Source: Subtercola sp. (GTDB taxonomy: Bacteria > Actinomycetota > Actinomycetes > Actinomycetales > Microbacteriaceae). From it: DNA of 64,000 nucleotides. The stretch is from NCBI GenBank assembly GCA_025463765.1, contig JAODBC010000019.1:1-64000 (forward strand), written 5' to 3'. Positions 1 through 8,455 of this stretch are shown here, piece after piece (position 1 is the first letter of the stretch; the number at the start of each line of letters is the position of its first letter). The translations under genes and the position numbers were made by a program. The notes below the pieces were generated by a model that ran no database searches, was not told where the DNA came from, and saw only the letters and a list, made by a program, of their open reading frames with translations.

Positions 1-2
1 CT

Positions 3-1334
3 AACGCGGTCGAACTGATCGTTGCCAACACGGCGGTGGCGCGGTCAACTGCGAGAAGCCGGATCAGGTTGGGTGGGAGGGTGCTGCCCTCGGTCGTGGT
101 CGGGATGCCGATCCTGTCGAAGTTCCCCGAGGTCGAAGACGCTCTCCGGTCGGGTCTGATCGGTATCGATACCGCCGACGCGATCGTGCGGCCGCTGTCG
201 CAGGCGGCACCGAGCTGCGGTACCGAGGAGATCCGGGCGGTGGAACGGCAACTCGTGCAGTGGGCTGTTGACGGTATCGGTGGGGTGGGATTCGGTGCCG
301 ATGACATCCGTGGCCTCGCCATCCGGGCCAGAGAAAGTCTTGACGCTGACGGTGCCGAACCGCGGTATCAGGATCACGAAGCGAAACGCGGTTTGACGTT
401 CTCCCCGACCCGGTCGGGCTGTATCCGGGTCGCCGGGGTGTTGACCCCGGAGCAGGGTGGGGTGTGGATGGCAGTCGATCATGCGATCTCCAGCCCGAGA
501 GTCTCCGGGCGCCTCCCCTTCGATCCCCGCGCGAACGCAGCGAACGGCGCGAACGGAGCGAACGGCGCGAACGACGCGAACGGCACGAACGACGCGAACG
601 GCACCGACGCCGAGGACGCCGACGCGAACGCTGACGCCGACGCTGACGCTGAAGCGAAAGCGGTCGATGCGCGTACGGTGTCGCAGCGTCGGGTGGATGT
701 TTTCACCGAGGTCATCCGGCTCGCCGCAGGGTTGCCGGGGATGCCGCAGATCAATGGTGCCCGGCCGGTCCTGAACATCCACGCCACCCTCGAAGACGTT
801 GTCTCTGGGCGTGCGGTCGGGTGGATCGATGGCATCGAAGAACCCGTCCCGCCGAGCGTGGTCGAGCAGACCATCTGCCACGCCGACATCATGACCACGG
901 TGTTCGGGGAGCACGGCGAAGTGCTCCAGCTCGGGAAGACTCGGCGGCTGTTCAGCGCGGCACAGAACCGGGCGTTAGCGAACCGTGACGGCGGGTGCGT
1001 GTGGCGGGGCTGTAACCGGCCACCACAGTTCTGCGAATCACACCATGTCGTGGATTGGAAAAACGACAGCTATCTGCCTGGTGTGACGGATGTGGGTAAC
1101 GGGGCGTTGTTATGCAAGTTTCACCACAACCATTTACACACCGCTGACTGGCGACTCGTCATGGTGCAGGGGGTGCCGCACCTGATCCCACCAGCATGGG
1201 TCGACAATCAACAACGACCCCAACGATGCCGACAAACATCAGACCGACTCACCAAAACCCGGCCACCAGACGTGTTCAACCCACGAAGACACGACGGCAC
1301 ACCCGCACGCCCCAGATTCACCGACGCCGACTGA
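3..1334 (+). CDS. DUF222 / HNH endonuclease-domain protein, 5'-truncated by the window edge
   Basis: The reading frame is open from base 3, so the true start lies upstream. The N-terminal part resembles the DUF222 (13E12) domain. The C-terminal third holds an HNH nuclease motif: a CVWRGC cysteine pair, then ESHHVVDW, then LLCKFHHNHLH. Between them (535-660) is a low-complexity run of Ala/Asn/Gly/Asp repeats. Proteins of this type are multicopy in Microbacteriaceae and Mycobacteriaceae and are related to the mycobacterial REP13E12 repeats. Their function is not established; a nuclease or mobile-element role is inferred from the HNH fold. The stop codon lies in the first unit of a tandem array that runs on downstream. 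Confidence 0.85.
   Translation, partial: NAVELIVANTAVARSTARSRIRLGGRVLPSVVVGMPILSKFPEVEDALRSGLIGIDTADAIVRPLSQAAPSCGTEEIRAVERQLVQWAVDGIGGVGFGADDIRGLAIRARESLDADGAEPRYQDHEAKRGLTFSPTRSGCIRVAGVLTPEQGGVWMAVDHAISSPRVSGRLPFDPRANAANGANGANGANDANGTNDANGTDAEDADANADADADAEAKAVDARTVSQRRVDVFTEVIRLAAGLPGMPQINGARPVLNIHATLEDVVSGRAVGWIDGIEEPVPPSVVEQTICHADIMTTVFGEHGEVLQLGKTRRLFSAAQNRALANRDGGCVWRGCNRPPQFCESHHVVDWKNDSYLPGVTDVGNGALLCKFHHNHLHTADWRLVMVQGVPHLIPPAWVDNQQRPQRCRQTSDRLTKTRPPDVFNPRRHDGTPARPRFTDAD
535..660 (+). repeat. Coding low-complexity repeat in the DUF222/HNH gene
   Basis: Short purine-rich direct repeats of the type AACGG(C/A)GCG followed by GAC/GCC triplets encode an Ala-Asn-Gly then Ala-Asp run. It separates the DUF222-like part from the HNH part and looks like an expanded flexible linker. 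Confidence 0.8.
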
Positions 1335-1428
1335 CGGTGCCGCCGGCTGAACTACCGATGTCGGCTGACTACGCGACGCCGACTGACTTCGTGATGCCGA
1401 CTGACTTCGCGATGCCGACTGACTTCGC
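1323..1428 (+). repeat. 18-bp tandem array starting at the DUF222/HNH stop codon
   Basis: Units resembling GATGCCGACTGACTTCGC start at 1357, 1375, 1393 and 1411. The gene's own end (1323-1340, containing GACGCCGACTGA) is the presumptive founder, and 1341-1356 is a degenerate copy. Each good unit carries the CGACTGA of the stop region. Confidence 0.85.
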
Positions 1429-1496
1429 CACACCGACGTATTTGACGCATGCGCGCCTTTGACGGCAGCGTCGCAGCTGTCGGCGCCGCCGCACGG

Positions 1497-1541
1497 GCGC
1501 TGAGCAGACGAGCGCTGAGCAGACGAGCGCTGAGCAGACGA
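1497..1541 (+). repeat. 15-bp tandem repeat, three copies
   Basis: GCGCTGAGCAGACGA occurs three times head to tail between the DUF222/HNH gene and the convergent pncB gene. I see no coding role. Confidence 0.9.
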
Positions 1542-1574
1542 GAGCTGCGTACGAGGCGCGAACGGCGCGTCGCA

Positions 1575-2885
1575 CTACGAGGTCACGTACTCCGTAGGGA
1601 TGACCGGCTCGCCGCCGCGCGCCAGCCGCAGGCCCTGGTCGGGCAGCTCTGCCATGACGTGAGCGTGGTGTTCCCTCGCGAGCTCGACCCCGGCAGCGCC
1701 GGTGAAGCTGTGGTCGATCTCACCGCTGCGAACGAGATCGACGCCGAGCGCTCGCGCGGCACCGGATTCTGCCACGGGCGTGTCGATGTAGAGCACCTCT
1801 GCGGTTGCGCGTCCGTCGGCGCCGAGCCGGCGAACCGCCGTTTTGCGACCGCCGACCGAGGTCTTCTTGGCCGAGCGCTTGGCCACCGACCCCCACTGGC
1901 CTGAGGAGTTCTGGTGAGCGACGAGCTTGTAGACCATGCCCGCAGCGACCGATCCGCTGCCCGTCACGACTGACGTGCCCACACCGTAGGAGTCGACGGG
2001 TGTGGCGGCGAGTGCGGCGATCGTGTACTCGTCGAGATCGCTCGTGACCGTGATTTTCGTGTCGGTATTGCCCAGGGCATCCAGCCGCCGGCGCACCGAG
2101 GCCACAAGGGCCGGCAGGTCGCCGGAGTCCAGTCGCACGGCACCCAGTTCGCGACCGGCGACCTGCACCGCGAGGTCGGCGCCGGCGTCGACGTCGAAGG
2201 TGTCGATCAACAGGGTGGTGCCCGGGCCCATCGCCGCGACCTGCGAGCGGAATGCGTCTTCTTCGGTGTCGTGCAGCAGGGTGAACGCGTGGGCGGCTGT
2301 ACCCATCGTGGGTATGCCCCAGCTGCGCCCGGCTTCGAGGTTCGATGTGGCGGCGAAGCCGGCGATGTAGGCGGCTCGAGCTGCGGCGACCGCCGAATGC
2401 TCGCCGGTGCGGCGCGATCCCATTTCGGCGAGTGGGCGACCATCTGCGGCAGAGACCATGCGCGACGCGGCGCTGGCCACCGAGGAGTCGTAGTTGAAGA
2501 CGCTCAAGATCAGCGTCTCGAGAATCACTCCTTCGGCGAACGACGACTCGACGGTGAGAATGGGCGAACCCGGAAAATACAATTCGCCCTCGCGGTACCC
2601 TCGAATGGTTCCGCTGAAGCGATAGTCGGCCAGCCAATCGAGCGCGGGCGCACTCACCACGCCGTTCGAGCGCAGCCAATCGAGTTCGGGCTCGCCGAAC
2701 CGAAAGTCTTGGATGAGGTCGAGCACGCGCCCGGTTCCTGCGACGACGCCGTAACGCCGATCGTGGGGGAGTGACCTGGCGAACACTTCGAAGAGGCAGC
2801 GGCGATTCGCTGTACCGTCGCGCAGCGCGGCGTCGAGCATGGTGAACTCGTAGCGGTCGGTGAGGAGTGCAGTTGAAGAGCCCAC
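1575..2885 (-). CDS. pncB: Nicotinate phosphoribosyltransferase
   Basis: The 436-residue protein begins with the family's TDRYEFTMLDAAL segment, has the phosphoribosyltransferase core (LDSGDL near residue 250) and ends in the usual small domain. It converts nicotinate plus PRPP to nicotinate mononucleotide in the cytosolic Preiss-Handler NAD salvage route. It is divergent from murI and points away from it. The de novo NAD genes lie about 31 kb downstream. Length and motifs fit a complete gene. Confidence 0.92.
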   Translation of the reverse strand: MGSSTALLTDRYEFTMLDAALRDGTANRRCLFEVFARSLPHDRRYGVVAGTGRVLDLIQDFRFGEPELDWLRSNGVVSAPALDWLADYRFSGTIRGYREGELYFPGSPILTVESSFAEGVILETLILSVFNYDSSVASAASRMVSAADGRPLAEMGSRRTGEHSAVAAARAAYIAGFAATSNLEAGRSWGIPTMGTAAHAFTLLHDTEEDAFRSQVAAMGPGTTLLIDTFDVDAGADLAVQVAGRELGAVRLDSGDLPALVASVRRRLDALGNTDTKITVTSDLDEYTIAALAATPVDSYGVGTSVVTGSGSVAAGMVYKLVAHQNSSGQWGSVAKRSAKKTSVGGRKTAVRRLGADGRATAEVLYIDTPVAESGAARALGVDLVRSGEIDHSFTGAAGVELAREHHAHVMAELPDQGLRLARGGEPVIPTEYVTS

Positions 2886-2923
2886 GCACCGAGCCTACGG
2901 CACCCGCTCCCGGCCAACGCGTA

Positions 2924-2937
2924 TAGGCTAGGTGCCC
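2924..2937 (+). promoter_or_regulatory. murI -10 region (leaderless type)
   Basis: TAGGCT at 2924-2929 is followed by 8 bases and GTG at 2938. There is no Shine-Dalgarno. The nearer GTG at 2932 sits only 2 bases from the hexamer, so 2938 is preferred as the start. Confidence 0.55.
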
Positions 2938-3762
2938 GTGAGCGACGCACCGATTGGCATTTTCGATTCCGGCGTCGGGGGTCTGACGGTGGCCCGTTCT
3001 GTGCGTGACCAGTTGCCGCGCGAATCCATTCTGTATGTCGGCGACACCGCGCACTCGCCCTACGGCCCGAAACCGCTCGCCGAAGTGCGCAGTTACGCCC
3101 TGGCCGTGCTCGACGATCTGGTTGCACAGGGCGTCAAGATGCTCGTGATCGCCTGCAATACCGCCTCTGCCGCCATGCTGCGGGATGCCCGGGAGCGCTA
3201 TTCCGTGCCAGTGATCGAAGTCATCCAGCCTGCTGTGCGTGCGGCCGTGCGCGCGACCCGCAACAATCGTGTGGGAGTCGTCGGCACCCTGGGCACTATC
3301 AACTCGCGCGCGTACAACGACGCGTTCGCGGCAGCCCCGCACCTCGAGCTCTTCTCGGCGGCCTGCCCGCGCTTCGTAGACTTCGTCGAGTCGGGCGACA
3401 CCTCGAGCCCCGAGCTGCGAGCCGTCGCTGCCGAATATCTCGCACCCCTCAAAGCCGCAGGGGTCGACACGGTGGTTCTCGGCTGCACGCACTATCCCTT
3501 TCTCAAGGGCGCGATTCGAGTCGTGATGGGCGAAGACGTGTCGCTGGTGTCGAGTGACACCGAGACCGCGAACGATGTGTACCGCGTGCTCGTCGAGCTG
3601 GGCATCCAGCGCACCAGTCGCAGCCAGCCGACGTATCGCTACGAAGCCACCGGCGAGAGCGCCGAGGAGTTCTTGCGGCTCGCCCACCAGTTTCTCGGCC
3701 CACAGGTGTCGAGTGTCGACTTGGTCGAGACCGGCGTTATCTCACTACCACCGCTCGTTTAG
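2938..3762 (+). CDS. murI: Glutamate racemase
   Basis: The 274-residue protein starts with the signature [13 protein letters not shown]. It has one catalytic cysteine in VIACNTASA and the other in LGCTHYPFL. It makes D-glutamate for peptidoglycan. GTG 2938 is preferred over GTG 2932 because it is correctly spaced from a TAGGCT hexamer and gives the usual N-terminus. rph follows 8 bases after the stop, so the two are probably co-transcribed, as is common in actinobacteria. Confidence 0.93.
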   Translation: MSDAPIGIFDSGVGGLTVARSVRDQLPRESILYVGDTAHSPYGPKPLAEVRSYALAVLDDLVAQGVKMLVIACNTASAAMLRDARERYSVPVIEVIQPAVRAAVRATRNNRVGVVGTLGTINSRAYNDAFAAAPHLELFSAACPRFVDFVESGDTSSPELRAVAAEYLAPLKAAGVDTVVLGCTHYPFLKGAIRVVMGEDVSLVSSDTETANDVYRVLVELGIQRTSRSQPTYRYEATGESAEEFLRLAHQFLGPQVSSVDLVETGVISLPPLV

Positions 3763-3770
3763 GAGACTCC

Positions 3771-4571
3771 ATGACAGACCCGCAGGCCCCCACTACAGGC
3801 AACGCTGCCCGCACAGCAGACCCGTCTGCTCTCGTGCGCAAAGACGGCCGCTCGGTGACCGATCTGCGCGAGGTGACCATCGAACGCGGCTGGAGCAAGC
3901 AGGCCGAGGGCTCTGCGCTCATCTCGTTCGGCAACACCCGAGTGCTGTGCACGGCGTCGTTCACGAACGGCGTGCCGCGCTGGATGCAAGGTAAGGGCAA
4001 GGGCTGGGTCACCGCCGAGTACTCGATGCTGCCGCGCTCGACCAACAGCCGCATGGACCGCGAGTCGGTGAAAGGCAAGATCGGCGGCCGTACACACGAG
4101 ATCTCGCGCCTGATCGGCCGGTCGCTGCGCGCGGTCGTCGACATGAAGGCGCTCGGCGAGAACACCATCGTCATCGACTGCGACGTGCTGCAGGCCGACG
4201 GGGGCACCCGCACGGCAGCGATCACGGGCGCTTATGTCGCTATGGTCGACGCGATCGAATGGGCGCGCGGCAAGAAGTTCATCGGACAGAAGTCTCAGCC
4301 GCTCATCGACAGCGTGTCGGCCGTCTCGGTCGGCATCATCGATGGCACGCCGATGCTCGACCTGGCCTACGTCGAAGACGTGCGCGCCGAAACCGACATG
4401 AACGTCGTCGTCACCGGCCGAGGGCTTTTCGTCGAGGTGCAGGGCACCGCAGAGGGTGCGCCTTTCGACCGCAACGAACTCAATTCTCTGCTCGACCTCG
4501 CACTGGCCGGAGCCGTCGACCTCGCCGACCTGCAGCGCCAGTCGCTCGGTATTGAGAACTATGGAAATTGA
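3771..4571 (+). CDS. rph: Ribonuclease PH
   Basis: The 266-residue protein shows the RNase PH core: RKDGR near the N-terminus, the [17 protein letters not shown] phosphate/RNA-binding segment, the [17 protein letters not shown] arm and [14 protein letters not shown]. It trims tRNA 3' ends phosphorolytically. It is followed by rdgB, a common actinobacterial pairing. The last codons and stop lie inside a 16-bp tandem array, so the C-terminus (IENYGN) may have been altered by repeat growth. Confidence 0.94.
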   Translation: MTDPQAPTTGNAARTADPSALVRKDGRSVTDLREVTIERGWSKQAEGSALISFGNTRVLCTASFTNGVPRWMQGKGKGWVTAEYSMLPRSTNSRMDRESVKGKIGGRTHEISRLIGRSLRAVVDMKALGENTIVIDCDVLQADGGTRTAAITGAYVAMVDAIEWARGKKFIGQKSQPLIDSVSAVSVGIIDGTPMLDLAYVEDVRAETDMNVVVTGRGLFVEVQGTAEGAPFDRNELNSLLDLALAGAVDLADLQRQSLGIENYGN

Positions 4572-4629
4572 GAACTAAGGAAATTGAGAACTAAGGAAAT
4601 TGAGAACTAAGGAATTGAGAACTAAGGAA
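4551..4629 (+). repeat. 16-bp tandem array across the rph stop codon, carrying the rdgB ribosome-binding site
   Basis: The unit ATTGAGAACTAAGGAA is present five times (4551, 4567, 4583, 4599, 4614). The first copy is still coding in rph and has TATGGAA in place of TAAGGAA; the fourth is one base short. The rph TGA is in copy 2. The last AAGGAA (4624-4629) stands 5 bases before the rdgB ATG and serves as its Shine-Dalgarno. Every non-coding copy therefore repeats a ribosome-binding site. Confidence 0.95.
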
Positions 4630-4634
4630 ATAAG

Positions 4635-5303
4635 ATGGTGACCGTTCGCGTCGTTCTGGCGACCCATAACCAGCACAAGGTCGACGAGTTTCAGAAGATC
4701 TTGCAGGCGCGCCTTCCCGAGCTCGAGATCGTGAAGTACGACGGCCCGGAGCCTGTCGAAGACGGCGTGACGTTCGCCGAGAATGCTCTCATCAAGGCGC
4801 GGGCCGCCGCGGGGTTCACGGGTCTGCCGGCGATGGCCGACGACTCCGGCCTGTGTGTCGACGTGCTCAATGGCGCACCGGGCATCTTCTCGGCGCGCTG
4901 GGCCGGCCACGGCAAGGGTGACGTGGCGAACCGCGAACTGCTGCTCGACCAGCTGGCCGACATGCACGACGAACACCGGGGGGCGGCCTTCGCCTGCCAC
5001 ATCGCGCTGGTGGTTCCGGGCAGCACCGCTCTCTCGGCCGAGGGTACGGCTCCGGATGCCCGTTCCGACCATTCGACTCGAAGTGCCCCCTTCGCAGAGG
5101 TCGCCACGGGTCTCTGGCGCGGCAGGCTCGCGCGCGAAGCACGTGGCGCGTTCGGGTTCGGCTACGACCCCATCTTCGTACCCGACGGATTCAGCGTCAC
5201 CGCCGCCGAACTGCTGCCCGAAGAGAAGAACGCCGTCAGCCATCGTGCACTTGCATTCGAGGCCCTCATTCCCCTACTGAGAATGAGCGTCATTCCTATC
5301 TAG
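4635..5303 (+). CDS. rdgB: XTP/dITP pyrophosphatase (RdgB/HAM1 family)
   Basis: The 222-residue protein has the N-terminal LATHNQHKVDEFQKIL motif, the ADDSGLCVDVLNGAPGIFSARWAG active-site segment and the GFGYDPIF motif. It hydrolyses ITP, dITP and XTP to monophosphates and keeps deaminated purines out of DNA. The ATG at 4635 has an AAGGAA 5 bases upstream, supplied by the last unit of the tandem array. The segment around residues 135-150 is a somewhat longer loop than usual. Confidence 0.93.
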   Translation: MVTVRVVLATHNQHKVDEFQKILQARLPELEIVKYDGPEPVEDGVTFAENALIKARAAAGFTGLPAMADDSGLCVDVLNGAPGIFSARWAGHGKGDVANRELLLDQLADMHDEHRGAAFACHIALVVPGSTALSAEGTAPDARSDHSTRSAPFAEVATGLWRGRLAREARGAFGFGYDPIFVPDGFSVTAAELLPEEKNAVSHRALAFEALIPLLRMSVIPI

Positions 5304-5357
5304 GGCCCGCAAGCCGAAAAGCGGCCCGCTTCGGTGGTGGTCGACCCCGGGCATCCC

Positions 5358-5369
5358 TAGTGTTGAGAC
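5358..5369 (+). promoter_or_regulatory. Leaderless promoter -10 for the CDF transporter
   Basis: TAGTGT at 5358-5363, then exactly 6 bases, then ATG at 5370. No Shine-Dalgarno is visible. Confidence 0.5.
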
Positions 5370-6293
5370 ATGGGCGCCCCAACCGAAGGTCATTCGCACG
5401 CGCACGGTTCGACGAATCGTACGCGGCTGGCGATCGCCATCGGTATTGTCAGCGTCGTTCTGATCGTCGAGATCGGCGGTGCCCTCGTCAGCGGATCGCT
5501 GGCGCTGCTGGCCGATGCCGGCCACATGTTCTCCGACCTCTTCGGTCTGATCATCGCGCTCGTCGCCTCGATCATCGCCTTACGACCGGCTTCAGACCGG
5601 CACACCTTCGGCTTTCAGCGCACCGAGGTACTCGCTGCTCTGGTGAACGGGCTGATTCTGGTTGTGGTCGGAGTGTTCGTCTTCGTCGAGGGCATTTCGC
5701 GGCTGCTGTCGCCAGAAACCGATCATGTGCAGGGCGGCATCATGCTGCTGATCGCGTCGATCGGGTTGGTGGCCAACATCGTCGCGCTGCTGGTGCTGCG
5801 CGGCGGCGACACGAAGTCGTTCAACATGCGCGGCGCCTATCTCGAGGTGCTCGGCGACACGATCGGGTCGCTCGCGGTGATCGTCGCTGCCATCGTGATT
5901 CTGCTGACCGGGTTCGTGCAGGCCGACGCCATCGCGTCTCTGGCGATCGCGGTGATGATCGTGCCGCGTGCGGTGATGCTGCTTCGCGACGTCGTGGCAG
6001 TGCTCATCCAGTCGACACCGAAAGAGACGAACGTGCAGACGATTCGTGAACATATTCTCGGCACCGACGGTGTGCTCGACGTGCACGATGTTCACGTGTG
6101 GGCGATCACTTCAGGCGAGCCGGTGTTCTCGGCGCACGTCGTGGTCGATGACGCTAGGTTCGCGCAGCGCTCTACAGGCGCTCTTCTGGATCAGCTGTCG
6201 GAATGTCTGTCAGCGCATTTCGATGTAGGTCATTCGACGTTTCAGCTGGAACCAGCGGAGCACGCGGGTCACGAGCACGAGCAGCATCGCTGA
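5370..6293 (+). CDS. Cation diffusion facilitator (CzcD-like metal/proton antiporter)
   Basis: The 307-residue protein has a His-rich N-terminus (HSHAHG), about six membrane helices and the transmembrane site ADAGHMFSD (HxxxD). The second half-site reads YLEVLGD, with Glu where zinc CDFs usually have His, so metal specificity is uncertain. The C-terminus is a cytoplasmic ferredoxin-like domain with His-rich end HEHEQHR. It exports a divalent cation such as Zn, Co or Mn. Its last 122 bases overlap the convergent antiporter gene. Confidence 0.88.
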   Translation: MGAPTEGHSHAHGSTNRTRLAIAIGIVSVVLIVEIGGALVSGSLALLADAGHMFSDLFGLIIALVASIIALRPASDRHTFGFQRTEVLAALVNGLILVVVGVFVFVEGISRLLSPETDHVQGGIMLLIASIGLVANIVALLVLRGGDTKSFNMRGAYLEVLGDTIGSLAVIVAAIVILLTGFVQADAIASLAIAVMIVPRAVMLLRDVVAVLIQSTPKETNVQTIREHILGTDGVLDVHDVHVWAITSGEPVFSAHVVVDDARFAQRSTGALLDQLSECLSAHFDVGHSTFQLEPAEHAGHEHEQHR

Positions 6294-7443
6294 GTTCGTG
6301 GCCCTTGCCCAGAATCGTTGCTGCGATCGGAAAGAGCAGCACCGAGAGAGCGCCCGCGCCGACGATGCTCGCCTCCGCCTCCGCGGTCATCGCGCCGTTC
6401 TGAACGCCGAGCTCGGTGAGCGCGACGAGCAGAGGCAAGGCGGTGGCCGCGAAGAACATCAACTGCAGTCTTTCGCGCACCACGAGATCGTTGCGATACC
6501 AGAACAGCGCCGGCGCTCCGCGGATCAGCAGCATTGCGAAGAAGAAGATGAAAAGCGGAACCGGGTTCTGCATGATCGACACGACGTCGAGCGTCATGCC
6601 GGAGTAGATGAAGAACAGCGGAATGAAGAACCCGTAACCCACCGCGTCGAGCTTGGTCTCGAGGCTCTCTGAACCACGTGGGGTCCAGTGCCGCAGCAGC
6701 ATGCCGGCAGCGAACGCACCGAGCACGCTGTCGAAGCCGAACGCGTTCGAGACGAAAAGCAGCACGAAGAGCAGCGCGATCACGAGGCGCAAGACAAGTT
6801 GCGAGGTGGAGTGACGGCGCTTCTCCACCATCTCGAGAAACCATTTCGGCAGCAGGGCGAACCGGGCCAGAGACGCGAACGCGATGATGCCGAGAAAAAT
6901 GATCAAGGCGATGAGTGCGGTGATCGTGCCACGCGTACCAAGGAAGAGGGCCATCGCGATGATCGGCGCCAACTCGCCGACCGCACCCGTGGCGATCACA
7001 TAACGGCCGAAGCGCGTGTCGAAAATGCCCTGTTCTTTCAAGATGGGGATCAAGGTGCCGAGCGCCGTGGTGCTGAGGGCGATGGTGAGCACGATCGGCG
7101 AATCGACGATGTGCACGGCGTAGAGCAAGAACACGACGACCGCACCGAGAGCGATGGTGACCAGCCAGGCCCAGAGGGCGAGCTTTCCGGCACGTTCGAC
7201 GAAGATCTTCGGGTCGAGTTCGTAGCCGGCGAGCAGAAAGAGAAACCCCATGCCGATGGTCGAGAACAACGAGATGTCGGTCGGGTTGGCGAGGTTGGCG
7301 ACTTCGGGCCCGATGACGACACCGCCGACGAGCAGCAGCGCGACCTGCGGAACTCGAACCGGCCCGGGGATCAGGTCGACGATGAGCGGCGCCGCGGCCG
7401 CCAGCAGTACAACGACGACCAGCGACGAGAACGCCTCGTTCAC
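6172..7443 (-). CDS. Cation:proton antiporter, CPA2 family
   Basis: The 423-residue membrane protein has about 12 hydrophobic helices and the CPA2 features GLxGxEL-like (FLFLLAGYELDP) and a VxxFVSNAFGFD core. No RCK/TrkA domain follows. It exchanges Na+ or K+ for H+ across the cytoplasmic membrane. It starts 6 bases after the dedA stop, so the two genes probably form an operon. The C-terminal hydrophilic tail (about 40 residues) is the part that overlaps the CDF gene on the other strand. Confidence 0.85.
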   Translation of the reverse strand: MNEAFSSLVVVVLLAAAAPLIVDLIPGPVRVPQVALLLVGGVVIGPEVANLANPTDISLFSTIGMGFLFLLAGYELDPKIFVERAGKLALWAWLVTIALGAVVVFLLYAVHIVDSPIVLTIALSTTALGTLIPILKEQGIFDTRFGRYVIATGAVGELAPIIAMALFLGTRGTITALIALIIFLGIIAFASLARFALLPKWFLEMVEKRRHSTSQLVLRLVIALLFVLLFVSNAFGFDSVLGAFAAGMLLRHWTPRGSESLETKLDAVGYGFFIPLFFIYSGMTLDVVSIMQNPVPLFIFFFAMLLIRGAPALFWYRNDLVVRERLQLMFFAATALPLLVALTELGVQNGAMTAEAEASIVGAGALSVLLFPIAATILGKGHELSDAARARDPRAPLVPAETSNDLHRNALTDIPTADPEERL

Positions 7444-7449
7444 GACGAG

Positions 7450-8241
7450 TTACTCTGCGCTGTTCTGCTTGTCGGGGTTGTGGGCACCGCGGTGACGATC
7501 GAATACTCCCGGGTCGAGCAGTAGCTCTTCAGCGGCCCCGGTGGCGTCGACGGTTTCTTCGTCGGCTGCAGACGCCAGCTTGCGCGACTTACGCGACGCG
7601 TTGATGGTGTGGATGATCGTGGGTACGAGTGTGACGACCACCACAGCGATCAGCACCACATCGAGGTACTTCTCGGTGAAGTCACGCACGACGGGAATCT
7701 GACCGAGAAAAAAGCCGAGCACCGTGAATCCGCCGGCCCAGATCAGTGCGCCGATGGCGTTGTACAGGCTGTATTTGCGGTAGTTCATCTTTCCGACGCC
7801 GGCAGCGACCGGGGCGAAGGTGCGCACGACCGGTACGAAGCGGGCGATGACGACCGCGAACCCTCCGAATCGCTCGAAGAAGGCGTTTGTGCGCTCGACG
7901 TTCTTGATGCTGAAGAAACCGGATTCTTTGCGCTCGAAGATGCGCGGGCCCGCCTTGCGGCCGATCAGATACCCCACCTCGCCACCGATGAAAGCCGAGA
8001 TGGCGACCGCCGGCGCCACCAGATAGATGGGAAACCCGATCACCCCGGTGAAGGTGAGCAGACCGGTCACGAACAGCAGCGTGTCACCCGGGAGCACGAA
8101 ACCGACGAGCAGACCCGTCTCGGCGAAGATGATGAAGCAGACCACCAGCAAGGCCCACGGACCGAACGTCGTGATGATCTGCTGCGGGTCGAGACCCGGA
8201 ATCAGGCCAGCGAAGACCGCCGAGTGTAGGGCTGCGTGCAT
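7450..8241 (-). CDS. DedA/SNARE-associated family membrane protein
   Basis: The 263-residue protein carries the DedA core: FAETGLLVGFVLPGD near residue 40, then RFVPVVRTFAPVAAG and a glycine-rich YNAIGALIWAGG segment. DedA proteins are proposed lipid scramblases/flippases that need proton motive force. The ATG has a GGAG about 8 bases upstream. It probably heads an operon with the antiporter. The C-terminal 40 residues are charged and cytoplasmic. Confidence 0.9.
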   Translation of the reverse strand: MHAALHSAVFAGLIPGLDPQQIITTFGPWALLVVCFIIFAETGLLVGFVLPGDTLLFVTGLLTFTGVIGFPIYLVAPAVAISAFIGGEVGYLIGRKAGPRIFERKESGFFSIKNVERTNAFFERFGGFAVVIARFVPVVRTFAPVAAGVGKMNYRKYSLYNAIGALIWAGGFTVLGFFLGQIPVVRDFTEKYLDVVLIAVVVVTLVPTIIHTINASRKSRKLASAADEETVDATGAAEELLLDPGVFDRHRGAHNPDKQNSAE

Positions 8242-8332
8242 GGTGTGACTCCAGTCGTGAGGGGTCGGGGCGGCGGTTCTGAGTACTGTGCGGAGAAAAG
8301 CTGTGCTGCGGAATATGGCGATGGCTCTGCCG

Positions 8333-8414
8333 TGCGGGAGAAGGGACTTGAACCCTCACGCTCGAAAGCACAGGTACCTAAAACCTGCGTGTATACCAAT
8401 TTCACCACTCCCGC
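8333..8414 (-). tRNA. tRNA-Leu (anticodon UAG)
   Basis: On the minus strand the acceptor arms GCGGGAG and CTCCCGC pair perfectly, with discriminator A at 8333. The anticodon loop TTTAGGT between CAGGT and ACCTG gives UAG. A long variable arm (GTGCTTTCGAGCGT) and the T-loop GGTTCAAGTCC confirm a class II leucine tRNA. CCA is not encoded. It reads CUA and probably other CUN codons. Confidence 0.96.
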
Positions 8415-8455
8415 AGAGAAACACCCCTCAGTGTATTGGCTCACAGTGTAACCGG

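Noticed and set aside
1323-1541. CRISPR array
   Set aside because: The repeats are direct head-to-tail units with no spacers and no cas genes in the window.
1720-3687. 655-codon frame on the minus strand through pncB and murI
   Set aside because: It is a GC-rich shadow frame; the translation is Arg/His-rich with no domain, while pncB and murI in other frames are clear.
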